A stretch of DNA of 64,000 bases from positions 310,001 to 374,000 of the forward strand of contig CAWHBF010000001.1 of NCBI GenBank assembly GCA_963827515.1, written 5' to 3'. Position 1 is the first letter of the stretch, and each line of letters begins with the position of its first letter. The DNA comes from JABFSA01 sp963827515 (GTDB taxonomy: Bacteria > Acidobacteriota > Vicinamibacteria > Vicinamibacterales > UBA2999). The position numbers were made by a program, and so were the translations under genes. Below are positions 45,188 through 55,313 of this stretch, in pieces. The notes beneath the pieces were generated by a model. The model made no database searches. It saw nothing but the letters and a program-made list of their open reading frames with translations, and had not been told where the DNA came from.

Positions 45188-48100
45188 GTGAAGAGACTGT
45201 TTGGGCATCCCGTCACCCGGCGTACGCGGCGCATCGCACGCCGCGTCGTGGTGACGTGCGCCGTGATACTCGCGGTGGTGTTCGTCACGACTCTGTCGGT
45301 GGATCTCGGTCCGGCCCTCCGCGGGCGTGCGGAGGTGGCCGCTACGCAGTACATGGGGCGGCCGATGCACATCGGCCGCCTGTCCGTCCATCTCTGGCGC
45401 GGTCAGTTCGTGGTCGAGGATCTGGTGATCGAGGGCTTGACACCGGAGTCGAGGCCGTTCCTCCTCGCGGACCGCATCGCGATATCGCTGCCGTGGTCCA
45501 CGCTGATCAATCGGCGCGTCGTATTCGATGCCATCGAAATGCGCGGCTGGCGGATGCACGTGGAGACGTTCCCCGACGGCCGCCACAATTTTCCGCGTTT
45601 CACCCGAAACACGCCCCGCGGTCCGAGTGCGTGGACGACCACGCTTCAGTATGTCAGGGCCTATCGCGGGGAATTCTCCTACTCGGACCACGGCACGCCC
45701 TGGAGCGTCGTGACGCGTAATCTGGATGTCATCGTTACGCGCCCCACCTCCGAGTATCGGGGCCAGGCACGGTTCTCGAACGGCACCATCGTGATTCAGA
45801 ACTATGTGCCCATGAGCGCGGACCTGCGAACCTCGTTCAGGATCGTCGATGGCAAGATCGTGCTCGACCGCTCATACCTGACGACCGATGGCGCCGAGTC
45901 GGAGATCACCGGCGAAGTGGACCTCGCCCGATGGCCCGAACAGACCTATCAGATTCAGTCGCAGATCCAGCTGCCGAAGATGCGGGAGATCTTCTGGGCC
46001 AACGACACCTTTTCCTTGTTCGGTGAAAGCCGCTTCGCGGGGACGTTTCACCTGTTCAGGGAAACGGTGAATGGACGCACGCGTACGGGTCGCGACCTCA
46101 CAGGCAATTTTCACAGCGTGCTCGCGGGGATCAACGATTTTCGGTTCAGCGATCTTCGCGGCTCGGTTCGCTGGGTACCTGAGAGCCTCGAGGTCACGAA
46201 CGCAACCGCCGGTGTCTACGGAGGCACGGCCAGATTCGGCTACCGGATGGCACCGCTCGGACAGGCCGTCAGGGCGACCGCAACCTTCGACGCCGAGTAC
46301 GAGCAGGTCGACCTCACCACCTTCACCGATTTTCTGGAAACCGAGGGCATCCGGCTGGCTGGGCGCGCTTCGGGGCGAAATGTGCTCGAGTGGCCCCTCG
46401 GTCGGTATGCGGAGCATCGCGGCAATGGTGCGATTCGGGTCGAGCCGCCGGGCAACATCTCGACTCTGACGCGAGAGATGTCCGCCCCGCAGCGGGCCGA
46501 GGCCGAACGTCGCGGCAGAGAGTGGGGCGAGTTCAGCAACCACCTGCCTCGCGCTCCCGTTCCATTGCGCGCCCAGATTGGCTACACCTACGGCCCCGAA
46601 TGGATCGACCTCGCACCAAGTCGGTTGGCGACGCCCGATACGTACGTGGAACTCGAAGGCCGGACCGCATATGGAGACCGGTCGCGCATCGACTTTCATG
46701 TCACGAGTGCTGACTGGCAGGAGAGCGACCGTACATTCGCTGGAGTGCTCACGGCGTTCGGCCTGCGCACGGGTGTGATTCCAGTGGGTGGCCACGGCAC
46801 GTTCGACGGTGTCATGGTCGAAAGCGTGCGACGCCCTCGGATCGAGGGACGCTTCGCCGGTGAGCAGATGCGCGCGTTCGATGTGGTGTGGGGCCCGGTG
46901 GCGGGACGGGCGGTGATTCAGAACTCCTACACTGACGTGAGCGACGTGGTCGTTGGCGCCGGTGGTGCGATGATGCGCGTTGACGGCCGTTTCTCACTTG
47001 GTTTTCCACGGGCGGACGGCGGGGAGGAGATCAACGCACGGATTCGACTCGCGGGGTGGCCGATGACTGACCTGCGCCATGCCTTCGAGCTCGACGACTA
47101 TAACGTCGACGGTCTCTTCACGGGCGAGTTTCACGTGTTCGGACCGTACCTGAAGCCCTTGGGCTTTGGCCAGATGACCATCGCCCGCGGCGTCGCCTAT
47201 GGCGAGTCGTTCGAAACCGCGACCGCCGGTGTGCTGCTGGAAGGCGAGGGGGTACGCCTCGATTCGCTGCAGATCGTCAAAGCGAGCGGGCGCGCGTCCG
47301 GGGCTGCCTGGGTGGGGTTCGACGGCACCTATTCGTTCAATCTGGACGCGCGAGGGATCCCCGTTGACGCGATTGACATGATGCGCTCGACGGCCGTGCC
47401 GACACTCTCCGGCCGGCTCGACTTCGTCGCAGGGGGGAGCGGCACGTTCGAGCGACCGCGCTATGACGTGCGCGTCATGATGAGTGATTTCTTCGTGGGT
47501 GACGAGGGCATCGGTCAGGTCAGCGGTGAGCTCAACATCATCGGCGAGGTGCTCACCATGAAGCTCGAGGCGGCCTCGCCGCGTTTGGCGGTGTCTGGTG
47601 CGGGGCGCATTGAGATGACGGACGACATGGACGCCGAATTGTCGTTCAGCGTCGCCGACACCTCGCTCGACCCGTACGTGCGCGCGTTCAGTCCGGGCAT
47701 TTCGCCGTTCACGACAGCCATCGCCAGCGGCCGTGTCCGTGTGACGGGGCAACTGGCCAATATCGACGAACTCGTGGTCGAGGCCATCGTCGATGGCCTC
47801 GATCTGCGCTTGTTCGATTATCGCCTTCGCAACGCGACGCCGATCCAGATCGCACTCGACCGGCACGCGATACGGGTGACGCAGATGCGGCTCATCGGCG
47901 ACGAGACGCGGCTCGACATTACGGGCGTCGCCGATCTGCACGACGAGCGCATTGACCTGCGCGCCACCGGTGATGCCGGCCTCGGCATCCTCCAGGGGTT
48001 CGTTCCGGGTATTCGCAGTTCGGGCAGCGCCTCGCTCGAGGCAACGTTTCAGGGGCCGATGCGGAATCCGGCGGTCACTGGCACGATGCTTGTGGAAGAC

Positions 48101-49285
48101 GGTCGTATCCGCCATTTCGACCTGCCGCATGCGCTCGAGAATATCTCCGGCCCCGTGCGTTTCGATACCCGCGGCGTGCGCCTCGACGAGCTGACCGCGC
48201 GTCTTGGGGGAGGACCCGTGCGGTTTGGGGGGCGGATCGACATCGAGGCATACCGGCCCACTCGTATCGATGTCACGATGATGGGTGAGGGCATGCGATT
48301 GCGCTTCCCCGCAGGCATGCGTTCGCTCGTCGATGCCGACCTCTCGGTACAAGGATCCGTGGAGTCGCCGACGATCGCGGGAACCGTGCAGGTGCGGAAT
48401 GCGCTTTACACAGGTCAGTTCGACACGGGCGGTGGAGTGTTCGGCCTGGGCACGACAAGCACCCCCGTCGCCGCAGGCGGCGGGTCGCTGACGCCGAGTG
48501 CCGCGGCCCGGTACGATGTACGGATCGTTGCACCCTCCACGCTCGAAATCAGGAACAGCACCGCGCGGCTTGTGGCGAACGCCGACCTCCAGCTTCGCGG
48601 TACTGTCGACCGCCCGCTCCTGTTCGGGCGGGTGGAGATCGTCCGCGGCGAGTTCTCGTTCGAGGCCCGACGCTACCAAATCACGCGTGGGACGATCGAC
48701 TTCAACAATCCTTCCCGAATCGAGCCGTTCTTCGACATCGAAACGGAAACGCGGATACGGGTGCCCGGCGAGACGTATCGCGTGATCGCGCGCGCCGCCG
48801 GCACGCTGGACCGTTTGACCCCGACCTTCGAGGCCGATCCACCGTTGCCTGAAGTGGAGGTGCTCAGCCTGCTGTTCGGAGATGTGGCGCCGGGGCAGGA
48901 TGTGGAGTTCCGTCAGTACAGCACCAACGTGACACCCCAGGAGCAGCTGCTCCGTGAGCGCGCAACCAGGGCACTCACCGGCGCGATCTCCTCCGAGGTC
49001 GGTCGCGTGGTGGAGCAGACGTTCGGTGTCGACACCTTTCAGCTGACGCCGTCACTGATCGATCCCAACGCACAGTCTTCCCGTTTCGATCCGGCGGCCC
49101 GCTTGACGATCGGCAAGCGACTCTCGGAACGGCTCTACCTGACCTATTCGCGTAGCGTATCCTCGACGACCCAGGATCAGATCATCCTGCTCGAGTACGA
49201 CCAGACGGATCGCCTGTCGTGGATCCTGTCGCGCAACGAAGATCATACCTACGCCCTGGACATCAGGATGCGGCACGCCTTCTGA
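45188..49285 (+). CDS. TamB-like AsmA/DUF490 family protein
   Basis: Very large inner-membrane-anchored protein of 1365 residues. One N-terminal helix (VVVTCAVILAVVFVTTLSV) is followed by long repetitive beta structure as in the AsmA/TamB bridge proteins, which span the periplasm and move lipids or assist outer-membrane proteins. The C-terminal 200 residues match the DUF490 signature (RGEFSFEARRYQITRGTIDF, FDIETETRIRVPGETYRV, LPEVEVLSLLFGD). It ends with the usual terminal aromatic (MRHAF). GTG 45188 has no good Shine-Dalgarno. Its stop overlaps the start of the Omp85 gene (TGATG), matching the tamB-tamA pairing. Confidence 0.9.
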   Translation: MKRLFGHPVTRRTRRIARRVVVTCAVILAVVFVTTLSVDLGPALRGRAEVAATQYMGRPMHIGRLSVHLWRGQFVVEDLVIEGLTPESRPFLLADRIAISLPWSTLINRRVVFDAIEMRGWRMHVETFPDGRHNFPRFTRNTPRGPSAWTTTLQYVRAYRGEFSYSDHGTPWSVVTRNLDVIVTRPTSEYRGQARFSNGTIVIQNYVPMSADLRTSFRIVDGKIVLDRSYLTTDGAESEITGEVDLARWPEQTYQIQSQIQLPKMREIFWANDTFSLFGESRFAGTFHLFRETVNGRTRTGRDLTGNFHSVLAGINDFRFSDLRGSVRWVPESLEVTNATAGVYGGTARFGYRMAPLGQAVRATATFDAEYEQVDLTTFTDFLETEGIRLAGRASGRNVLEWPLGRYAEHRGNGAIRVEPPGNISTLTREMSAPQRAEAERRGREWGEFSNHLPRAPVPLRAQIGYTYGPEWIDLAPSRLATPDTYVELEGRTAYGDRSRIDFHVTSADWQESDRTFAGVLTAFGLRTGVIPVGGHGTFDGVMVESVRRPRIEGRFAGEQMRAFDVVWGPVAGRAVIQNSYTDVSDVVVGAGGAMMRVDGRFSLGFPRADGGEEINARIRLAGWPMTDLRHAFELDDYNVDGLFTGEFHVFGPYLKPLGFGQMTIARGVAYGESFETATAGVLLEGEGVRLDSLQIVKASGRASGAAWVGFDGTYSFNLDARGIPVDAIDMMRSTAVPTLSGRLDFVAGGSGTFERPRYDVRVMMSDFFVGDEGIGQVSGELNIIGEVLTMKLEAASPRLAVSGAGRIEMTDDMDAELSFSVADTSLDPYVRAFSPGISPFTTAIASGRVRVTGQLANIDELVVEAIVDGLDLRLFDYRLRNATPIQIALDRHAIRVTQMRLIGDETRLDITGVADLHDERIDLRATGDAGLGILQGFVPGIRSSGSASLEATFQGPMRNPAVTGTMLVEDGRIRHFDLPHALENISGPVRFDTRGVRLDELTARLGGGPVRFGGRIDIEAYRPTRIDVTMMGEGMRLRFPAGMRSLVDADLSVQGSVESPTIAGTVQVRNALYTGQFDTGGGVFGLGTTSTPVAAGGGSLTPSAAARYDVRIVAPSTLEIRNSTARLVANADLQLRGTVDRPLLFGRVEIVRGEFSFEARRYQITRGTIDFNNPSRIEPFFDIETETRIRVPGETYRVIARAAGTLDRLTPTFEADPPLPEVEVLSLLFGDVAPGQDVEFRQYSTNVTPQEQLLRERATRALTGAISSEVGRVVEQTFGVDTFQLTPSLIDPNAQSSRFDPAARLTIGKRLSERLYLTYSRSVSSTTQDQIILLEYDQTDRLSWILSRNEDHTYALDIRMRHAF

Positions 49286-52222
49286 TGAGGCGTCGCGTCA
49301 TCTCGGTCTGGGTCTTCCTTCTGTTCGGAACGAGTCTGGCGCGGGCGCAGGTCGCGCCCGTCGTGTCCGAGATCCAGATTGAGCAGGAAGGCCGGGTGAT
49401 CGAGGACCAGTCTATTTCTGGTTTGATAGCGACGCCCACAGGGGCACCGCTCTCGATGCGCCAGGTGCGTGACACGGTTGCGCATCTCACGAGTCTCAAC
49501 CGGTTCGAGGACGTGCGGGTACTGCAGGAAGCCACGCCTGCGGGCATCCGCTTGCGGTACGTGCTGGTGCCTTTGCACCCGGTCGATCGGCTGGCGTTCC
49601 GCGGGACACTCGGGGTGTCTGAAAACGACGTCCGCGATGTCATCGTCGAACGGTTCGGCGAGGCGCCGTCAGCCGGTCGCATGGAGGAAGTCCACGAGGC
49701 GCTTCGTCTGTGGTATCGCGATCGAGGGTATGTCACCGCGCGGATTACCCCGAGCATCGAAGAGACGCACAACCCCGATCGCGCGACGATGGTGTTCGAC
49801 ATTGTGGCCGGCGTGCGCGCCAGGATTGGGCGCCTCGAGATCACGGTGATCGGTGGGGGACAGCAGGAAGAGCCCCAGGACATCGGCGTGAGCGTGGGCG
49901 ACGTGTACGACAACGACGAGGTTGTTCGTGCGCTCGACGAGTTCGTCGCCGACTTGCGCGGGCGCGGATACTACGAGGCGCAATCGATTCATACACCATT
50001 GTTCGAGTCCGACGGAAGTGCCACGGTTCGTGTGTCCATCGAGCGCGGTCCTCTCGTCTCGGTGGCGTTTGCCGGCGATCCGCTACCCGAGGACCAGCGC
50101 GAGCTCCTCGTGCCGGTGCGCGCCGAAGGATCGGCCGATGAAGATCTCCTTGAAGATGCCAGCGCCGACATCGAGGACTACTTCAGGGTGCAAGGGTACC
50201 GTGACGCCGTGGTCGCGTACACCCGAGAGGAGACCGGAGAGAAGCTGACCATCACCTTTCGTGTCACCCGTGGCCCGCGTTACGTGGTGGACACCGTCAC
50301 GATCAGCGGTCAAGCCGAGATTCCGTTGCCGGAACTGGACGCCCTCACCGGCATCGAGCGCGGACGGCCCTATATCCAGGCGATCGTGGACGCCGGCGCC
50401 TCGGCCATTCGAGACGCGTATCGCAGGCGCGGATTCACCCGCGCCGCGGTGCAGTCAACTGTCACGGAACGGCCGCGTGAGCGGGAACAGGACGGCGACC
50501 GTCCCGTGGAGGTGCGATTCAGGATCACGGAGGGGCCACGAACGCTCGTCGGCATGGTGTCGTCCGCCGGCGCGATAACGATAGCCGAGGCGGCGCTTCG
50601 TGAACCGATGGTCACAGTTCCGGGTCGCCCCTATTCCGAGGGGGACGTCGCCGCCGATCGCGATCGCATCGATCTCGAGTACCGCAACCGCGGGTTCGAG
50701 GGGGTCGTCGTGAATCCGGAGGTGTCATTCGTGGACGATGGCACGCGCGCCGACGTGCGCTTCGTGATCAGCGAAGGACCTCAGGTGTTCGTGGACCACG
50801 TGATCATCGTGGGGAACCGGCGCACCAGCACGTCCACCATCACGCGCGAGATCCTGCTGAAGCCAGGTGAGCCGCTGGGCTACTCGGCACGGATTCAAAC
50901 GCAGCAGCGGCTGGTCGCGCTCGGCCTATTCCGGCGCGTCGTGGTTGAGGAGTTGCGGCACGCGGGGGAGGGGCGTCGCGACGTGATCATCCGAGTCGAA
51001 GAGGCTCCACCGACGACACTCGGCTATGGCGGCGGCGTGGAGGGGGGCACTCGGCTGCGACCGACGGGTGAGAGCGGCCAGGCCGAGGAGCGCTTCGAGG
51101 TGGCTCCGCGCGGGTTCTTCGAGATCGGTCGCCGCAACCTGTGGGGCAAGAACAGAGCTGTCAACCTCTTTACCCGGGTGAGTCTCAGATCTCGCGACAT
51201 CGTCCTGTCGGAAGACGGCGTTCGGCTGGAGGAGCCCGCCCCTGAGAGCGGATATGGATTCAACGAGTACCGGGTGGTCGGGACGTTTCGCGAGCCTCGC
51301 GTTTTCAACACCACGGCCGATGCGCTCCTGACTGGCATCATCGACCAGGCGATCCGGTCGAGCTTCAATTTCTTGAGGCGTCAGGCGCGCGCCGAGGTGG
51401 GCCTCCGGCTGTCGCAGCGATACAGCGTGGCCGGCCGCTATTCGTACCGAGTACACCCAGTTGTTCGACGAGCGATTCACGGAAGAAGAGAAACCGCTCA
51501 TTGACCGGGTATTTCCGCAGGTACGGTTGTCAAAATTCTCCGGATCCTTCATTCGTGACGCACGGAGCGACGTGGTCGATCCCAGTGAAGGCACGTTCGT
51601 CATCGTGGACGGTGAGGTTGCGCCGCGCTCCGTGGGTTCGGAGGTTGGGTTCATCAAGACGCTCCTGCAAGGCTTCAGGTACTATCGCGTTCCCGCTGAG
51701 CGGCGGGTCGTGGTTGCCCTGGGGGCGCGCCTCGGGCTTGCGCACGGGTTGCCTCGCCCGGTGCTGCGGATTGGCGCAGACGGCGAGCCGATCCTGGATG
51801 ACAGTGGGGAGGCCATCGTCGACCTCGTGCAGGACCTGCCGGCGAGCGAACGGTTTTTCGCGGGCGGCGATACGACGGTTCGCGGATTCTCCCTCGATCG
51901 GCTGGGGACCGACGAGACGATCAGTCCCAGCGGCTTTCCAACCGGCGGGAACGGCCTCGTCGTCCTCAATGCCGAACTGCGGAGCGCAGTCGTCGGGAGC
52001 CTGGGCGTGGCGGGTTTCATGGACGCCGGCAATGTCTTTCTTCGTGCCAGCGATATCAGACTTCACGAGCTGCGCGTCACGGCGGGCTTCGGCGTGCGGT
52101 ATCAGTCACCGATCGGACCCCTCCGCGTGGATCTGGGCTTCAAACTCGATCGCCGCGAGCTCGCGCCGGGTACTCTCGAGAAAAGAAGCGTGCTTCACAT
52201 CAGCTTGGGTCAGGCGTTCTGA
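49285..52222 (+). CDS. Omp85 outer-membrane assembly protein (BamA/TamA type) with seven POTRA-like units, frame broken near 51449
   Basis: Signal peptide at 1-20, then repeated POTRA-like modules, each ending in a LxxxGFxxAxV-type helix-strand: LTSLNRFEDVRV, WYRDRGYVTARI, LRGRGYYEAQSI, YFRVQGYRDAVV, YRRRGFTRAAV, YRNRGFEGVVV and LVALGLFRRVVV. The 16-strand barrel follows (GRRNLWGKNRAVNLFTRVSL, then GGDTTVRGFSLDRLG, ending LHISLGQAF). The coding frame shifts at about 51449; the text restores to RYSYEYTQLFDERF if one base of TACCGAG is removed. About 979 codons. It overlaps tamB-like (TGATG) and the SurA-like gene (TGATG). The barrel motif VRGF is the substrate-loop arginine of Omp85. Confidence 0.9.
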
Positions 52223-52848
52223 TGAGGACCCGGTACCGGTGGTGGCTCGTATGGGGCGTGTGTGTGGTGTGCCTGTCGCCGGTGTCAGGCCAGCAGCTGC
52301 TCGAACGTGTGGTGGCGCGCGTCAACGGCTACGCCATTACGTTGACGGACGTCAGGGCTGCACTCGCGCTTGGTGTCGTAGAGGCGCCGGCGGGCGCCGA
52401 TGGAGAAACCGTTGCGACGGATCGGCTGATCGATCGCCAGCTCGTCCTGGCCGAGGTCTCCCGGTTCGCGCCACCGGAGCCCGACGCCGTGTTGATCGCG
52501 ACCGAAGCCGCGCGGATCACTGCGAGCGCTGGATCGGGTCTCGCGGTCCTGATGGCGTCAACCGGCATCGACCAGGCGAGCATTCGGGACATCGCCCGCG
52601 ACAACCTGCGTATCCAGGCCTACCTCGATCAACGTTTTGGCGCGACCGTGCAGCTCACCGAAGACGAGGTCACGCAGTACTACCGCATCCACCCGGACGA
52701 TTTCACACGCGATGGGATACTCGCCCCGTTCGGCGAGGTGGAAGCGCGTGTGCGGGCGCGCGCGGGGGAAGAGCGGCGGGCCATGCTCGTGGCGCAATGG
52801 GTGCGGGATCTGCGCGCGCGCGCGGATGTCAGCATGCCGAAACCCTGA
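52222..52848 (+). CDS. SurA/PpiD-like periplasmic chaperone lacking a PPIase domain
   Basis: Signal peptide at about 1-23. The mature chain begins QQLLERVVARVNGYAITLTDVRAAL, the typical SurA N-terminal strand-helix, and continues with helices of the chaperone domain (LIDRQLVLAEVSRFAPPEPD, AIDs of the type DNLRIQAYLDQRF) and the closing EDEVTQYYRIHPDDFTRDGI ... RRAMLVAQWVRDLRARADV. No parvulin domain is present: the protein is only 208 residues, against about 430 for SurA. It overlaps the Omp85 gene, so it most likely helps deliver outer-membrane proteins to that machine. The ATG at 52222 is the only reasonable start. Confidence 0.85.
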   Translation: MRTRYRWWLVWGVCVVCLSPVSGQQLLERVVARVNGYAITLTDVRAALALGVVEAPAGADGETVATDRLIDRQLVLAEVSRFAPPEPDAVLIATEAARITASAGSGLAVLMASTGIDQASIRDIARDNLRIQAYLDQRFGATVQLTEDEVTQYYRIHPDDFTRDGILAPFGEVEARVRARAGEERRAMLVAQWVRDLRARADVSMPKP

Positions 52849-52858
52849 TCACAACATA

Positions 52859-53104
52859 TCGTTCACCCTTCTGTCTATCTCGGTTCTCGGTATCGTGTTC
52901 ACGGTTCGGCTTCTTCGTTCTGGGTTCTAGTGTTCAGGGTTCCTCGGTTCGGGGGTTCGACGGTTCGGGCGTTCGACGTGCCCTTCGCGCGGATCTGGAC
53001 CTCGAACGTAGAAACCCGAACCTCGAACCTCGCGAATGTTCGAACTTGCGAACCGAACCTGAACACGAACCGAGAACCAAGAAGGATCAGAAGCGTGAAC
53101 GACA
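52859..53104. repeat. Long imperfect palindrome built from GGTTCG-like tandem units
   Basis: About 245 bp. The left half is a degenerate run of GGTTCG/GGTTCT/GTTCG units, and the right half is the complementary run (CGAACC). The outer ends pair best: CGTTCACCCTTCTG and GGTTCTCGGTATCGTGTTCA on the left correspond to GTGAACACGAACCGAGAACC-like sequence and CAGAAGCGTGAACG on the right. A transcript would form a very long hairpin. It lies between the convergent SurA-like and CPBP genes. No coding function is apparent, although short open frames run across it. Confidence 0.7.
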
Positions 53105-53113
53105 GGCTGCCCT

Positions 53114-53815
53114 TTAGAGTCCCCAGACCGCTACGCGCAATACCTCCAGCGCGTTGAACCCGGCATGGCTGACCATCGGAGCCAGCACGCTGCGCCGGCG
53201 CACGTACAGCACGGCCCAGAAGGCACCGAGCACAGCCGTGCCAATGACCGCATCCCAGCCCTGAACGGCATGGCCGAGGCCGAATCCGATGCTCAGGACC
53301 ACGATTCCGACCCGAACGCCTCCCAAATGGTGCTCAAAACGCTGAAGCAGGAACGCCCGTTGCATCTCTTCCAGTACGCCACCGGCCAGAATCGCAACCA
53401 CCGCGAACATGGCCGCGGCGCCGGGAGTGCTCGCGAGCTGCTCGAGCGGGTTGACCTGCACGTTGTGCAGGCCAGGGGCCAGAGCCCGCATCGCGTTCAG
53501 CAGCACGACCACGAGGACGAAGACGACCGGAATAAGAAGCGCGCCGTACCTGACCTCGCGCATCACGGGGCGGCGACCGAGCCACAGGCCCGACAAGGAT
53601 TGTCCCTGCGCTCGGGTCAGAACAATCATGAGCCCGATCACCAGCAGGGCATTGATCAAGGAGAGGGCCATGACGAAGGAGAGTGCGAGTCCACCCGCCG
53701 GGTTGAACATTGGCACGCCGGCGACGCGCAGGGCCGTTCCGACCGCGAGCTGTGTGGGCACGCCCGAACAAAGGCCGATTTCGGCGATGGCTGCGATTCT
53801 GGCTGGCGTGAGCAT
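53114..53815 (-). CDS. CPBP-family intramembrane metalloprotease
   Basis: Multi-pass membrane protein with six or more helices, 233 residues. Family motifs: GGVLEEMQRAFLLQRFE (catalytic Glu-Glu), IGFGLGHAVQGWD (His) and VSHAGFNALEVLR (His plus Asn). The first motif reads EExxRAF instead of the usual EExxxR. CPBP proteases remove CAAX-like or bacteriocin-related tails; the substrate here is unknown. The frame is open to 53857, but ATG 53815 has GCAGGAGATCC immediately upstream and is preferred. It is convergent with the SurA-like gene across the palindrome and divergent from the sigma-54 regulator. Confidence 0.85.
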   Translation of the reverse strand: MLTPARIAAIAEIGLCSGVPTQLAVGTALRVAGVPMFNPAGGLALSFVMALSLINALLVIGLMIVLTRAQGQSLSGLWLGRRPVMREVRYGALLIPVVFVLVVVLLNAMRALAPGLHNVQVNPLEQLASTPGAAAMFAVVAILAGGVLEEMQRAFLLQRFEHHLGGVRVGIVVLSIGFGLGHAVQGWDAVIGTAVLGAFWAVLYVRRRSVLAPMVSHAGFNALEVLRVAVWGL

Positions 53816-53906
53816 GGATCTCCTGCTAACGGTCCGGTAGTAATCTTGAAGGGGCACACATGCACACCGTGATACACGACCTGCTCACATCAGCTGGAGG
53901 CACGAG

Positions 53907-55313
53907 GTGACGTCCACGACCTCCCGCGACCGGGTGCTCATCGTCGAGGACGATCCGACTACGCGGCTCGGGCTCACGGAGCTCGTACGGACGTGGGGAT
54001 TCACGGCCGAGGCCGCAGCCGATGGCGCGGAAGCGCTTCAGCGTATCACCGCTTTCCGGCCCTCGGTCGTCATCAGCGACCTCGTGATGCCTCGGATGGG
54101 CGGTCTGGAACTGCTGCGGGCAATCAAGGACGACGGCGGCGACATGACGGTTGTGATCCTGACGGCGCAGGGCACCGTGGAGACGGCGGTCGAGGCGATC
54201 AAGGAAGGGGCGTACGACTATCTGACAAAGCCGATCGAGCCACAGCGGTTGAAGATTCTGCTCGACAAGATCGCGGAGCGGCAAGACACGCTGCGCGAGG
54301 TCAAGGTGCTCAGGCGTCAGCTGCGCGACCACGGCAAGTTCGGCTCGATGATCGGCAGCAGCGCTCAGGTCCGCAAGGTATATCAGGTGGTCGAGAAGGC
54401 GGCTCCCACGTCGGCCTCGGTGCTCATCTGGGGTGAATCGGGGACCGGCAAGGAATTGGTCGCCCAGACGATCCATCAGTTGTCGCCGCGTGCGCAGATG
54501 CCGTTCGTGCCGATCAACTGCGCGGCCATTCCGGAGACGCTGCTCGAGAGTGAGATCTTCGGCCATGAGAAAGGCGCGTTCACTGGCGCGTCGGACAGGC
54601 GCGAAGGGTGTTTCGAGTTGGCGGACCGGGGCACGTTATTCCTCGATGAGATTGCCGAGATGACGCCCGCGACCCAGGTGAAGTTGCTGCGCGTGCTCCA
54701 GGAGCGCAAGTTTCGCCGGCTCGGCGGCCGCGCGGAGCAGTCGGTTGACGTCCGCGTGATCGCCGCGACCAATGCGGTGCCGTCCGAGGCCGTGAAGAGC
54801 GGTCAGCTTCGCGAGGATCTCTACTACCGCTTGAACGTGTTCGAAATCGAACTGCCACCGCTGCGGCAGCGTAAGGACGACCTGCCACTGCTCATCCAGT
54901 CGTTTCTGGCCGAGTTCAGCACGAGGAACGGCAAGTCCGTGACGGCCGTGGATCCGGCGGCCATGCGCATTCTCGATTCGTACAGCTGGCCCGGCAATGT
55001 CCGTGAGCTCCGCAACGTCATCGAGCGGGCCGTGATCCTGAGCTCTGGGGAGTTCATCGAGGCGAGGCATCTGCCGCCCCTCGTCGTTGACACGACCGAT
55101 CCAGCCGGACCGATGGTCTCGTTGCAGCCTGGGATGACGGTGGACGAGGCCGAGCAGAAGCTGATCATGATGACGCTCGAGCACACGCACGACAACAAGA
55201 CGCGCGCTGCGGATATCCTCGGCATCAGTCTGAAGACGCTGCACAACAAGCTCAACAAGTTTCGCGGGCGCGTGCCTGGAAAGCCCGCTGAAGATGAGGG
55301 GGTGCCGGACTAG
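53907..55313 (+). CDS. Sigma-54-dependent response regulator (NtrC/ZraR type)
   Basis: Receiver domain at 8-122 with Asp15/Asp16, phospho-acceptor Asp58 (VISDLVMP) and YLTKPIEP. The AAA+ domain contains WGESGTGKE, EKGAFTGASDRR, RGTLFLDEIAE and YSWPGNVRELRNVIERA. The HTH is HDNKTRAADILGISLKTLHNKL. 468 residues. GTG 53907 has GGAGG six bases upstream. Its stop overlaps the start of the kinase gene (TAGTG), so the pair is translationally coupled. Activates sigma-54 promoters; the target genes are not identifiable here. Confidence 0.93.
   Translation: MTSTTSRDRVLIVEDDPTTRLGLTELVRTWGFTAEAAADGAEALQRITAFRPSVVISDLVMPRMGGLELLRAIKDDGGDMTVVILTAQGTVETAVEAIKEGAYDYLTKPIEPQRLKILLDKIAERQDTLREVKVLRRQLRDHGKFGSMIGSSAQVRKVYQVVEKAAPTSASVLIWGESGTGKELVAQTIHQLSPRAQMPFVPINCAAIPETLLESEIFGHEKGAFTGASDRREGCFELADRGTLFLDEIAEMTPATQVKLLRVLQERKFRRLGGRAEQSVDVRVIAATNAVPSEAVKSGQLREDLYYRLNVFEIELPPLRQRKDDLPLLIQSFLAEFSTRNGKSVTAVDPAAMRILDSYSWPGNVRELRNVIERAVILSSGEFIEARHLPPLVVDTTDPAGPMVSLQPGMTVDEAEQKLIMMTLEHTHDNKTRAADILGISLKTLHNKLNKFRGRVPGKPAEDEGVPD

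Noticed and set aside
46994..48679. Minus-strand open frame of 561 codons inside the TamB-like gene
   Set aside because: Shadow frame: rich in His, Arg and Asp with no domain, while the plus strand carries a clear family match.
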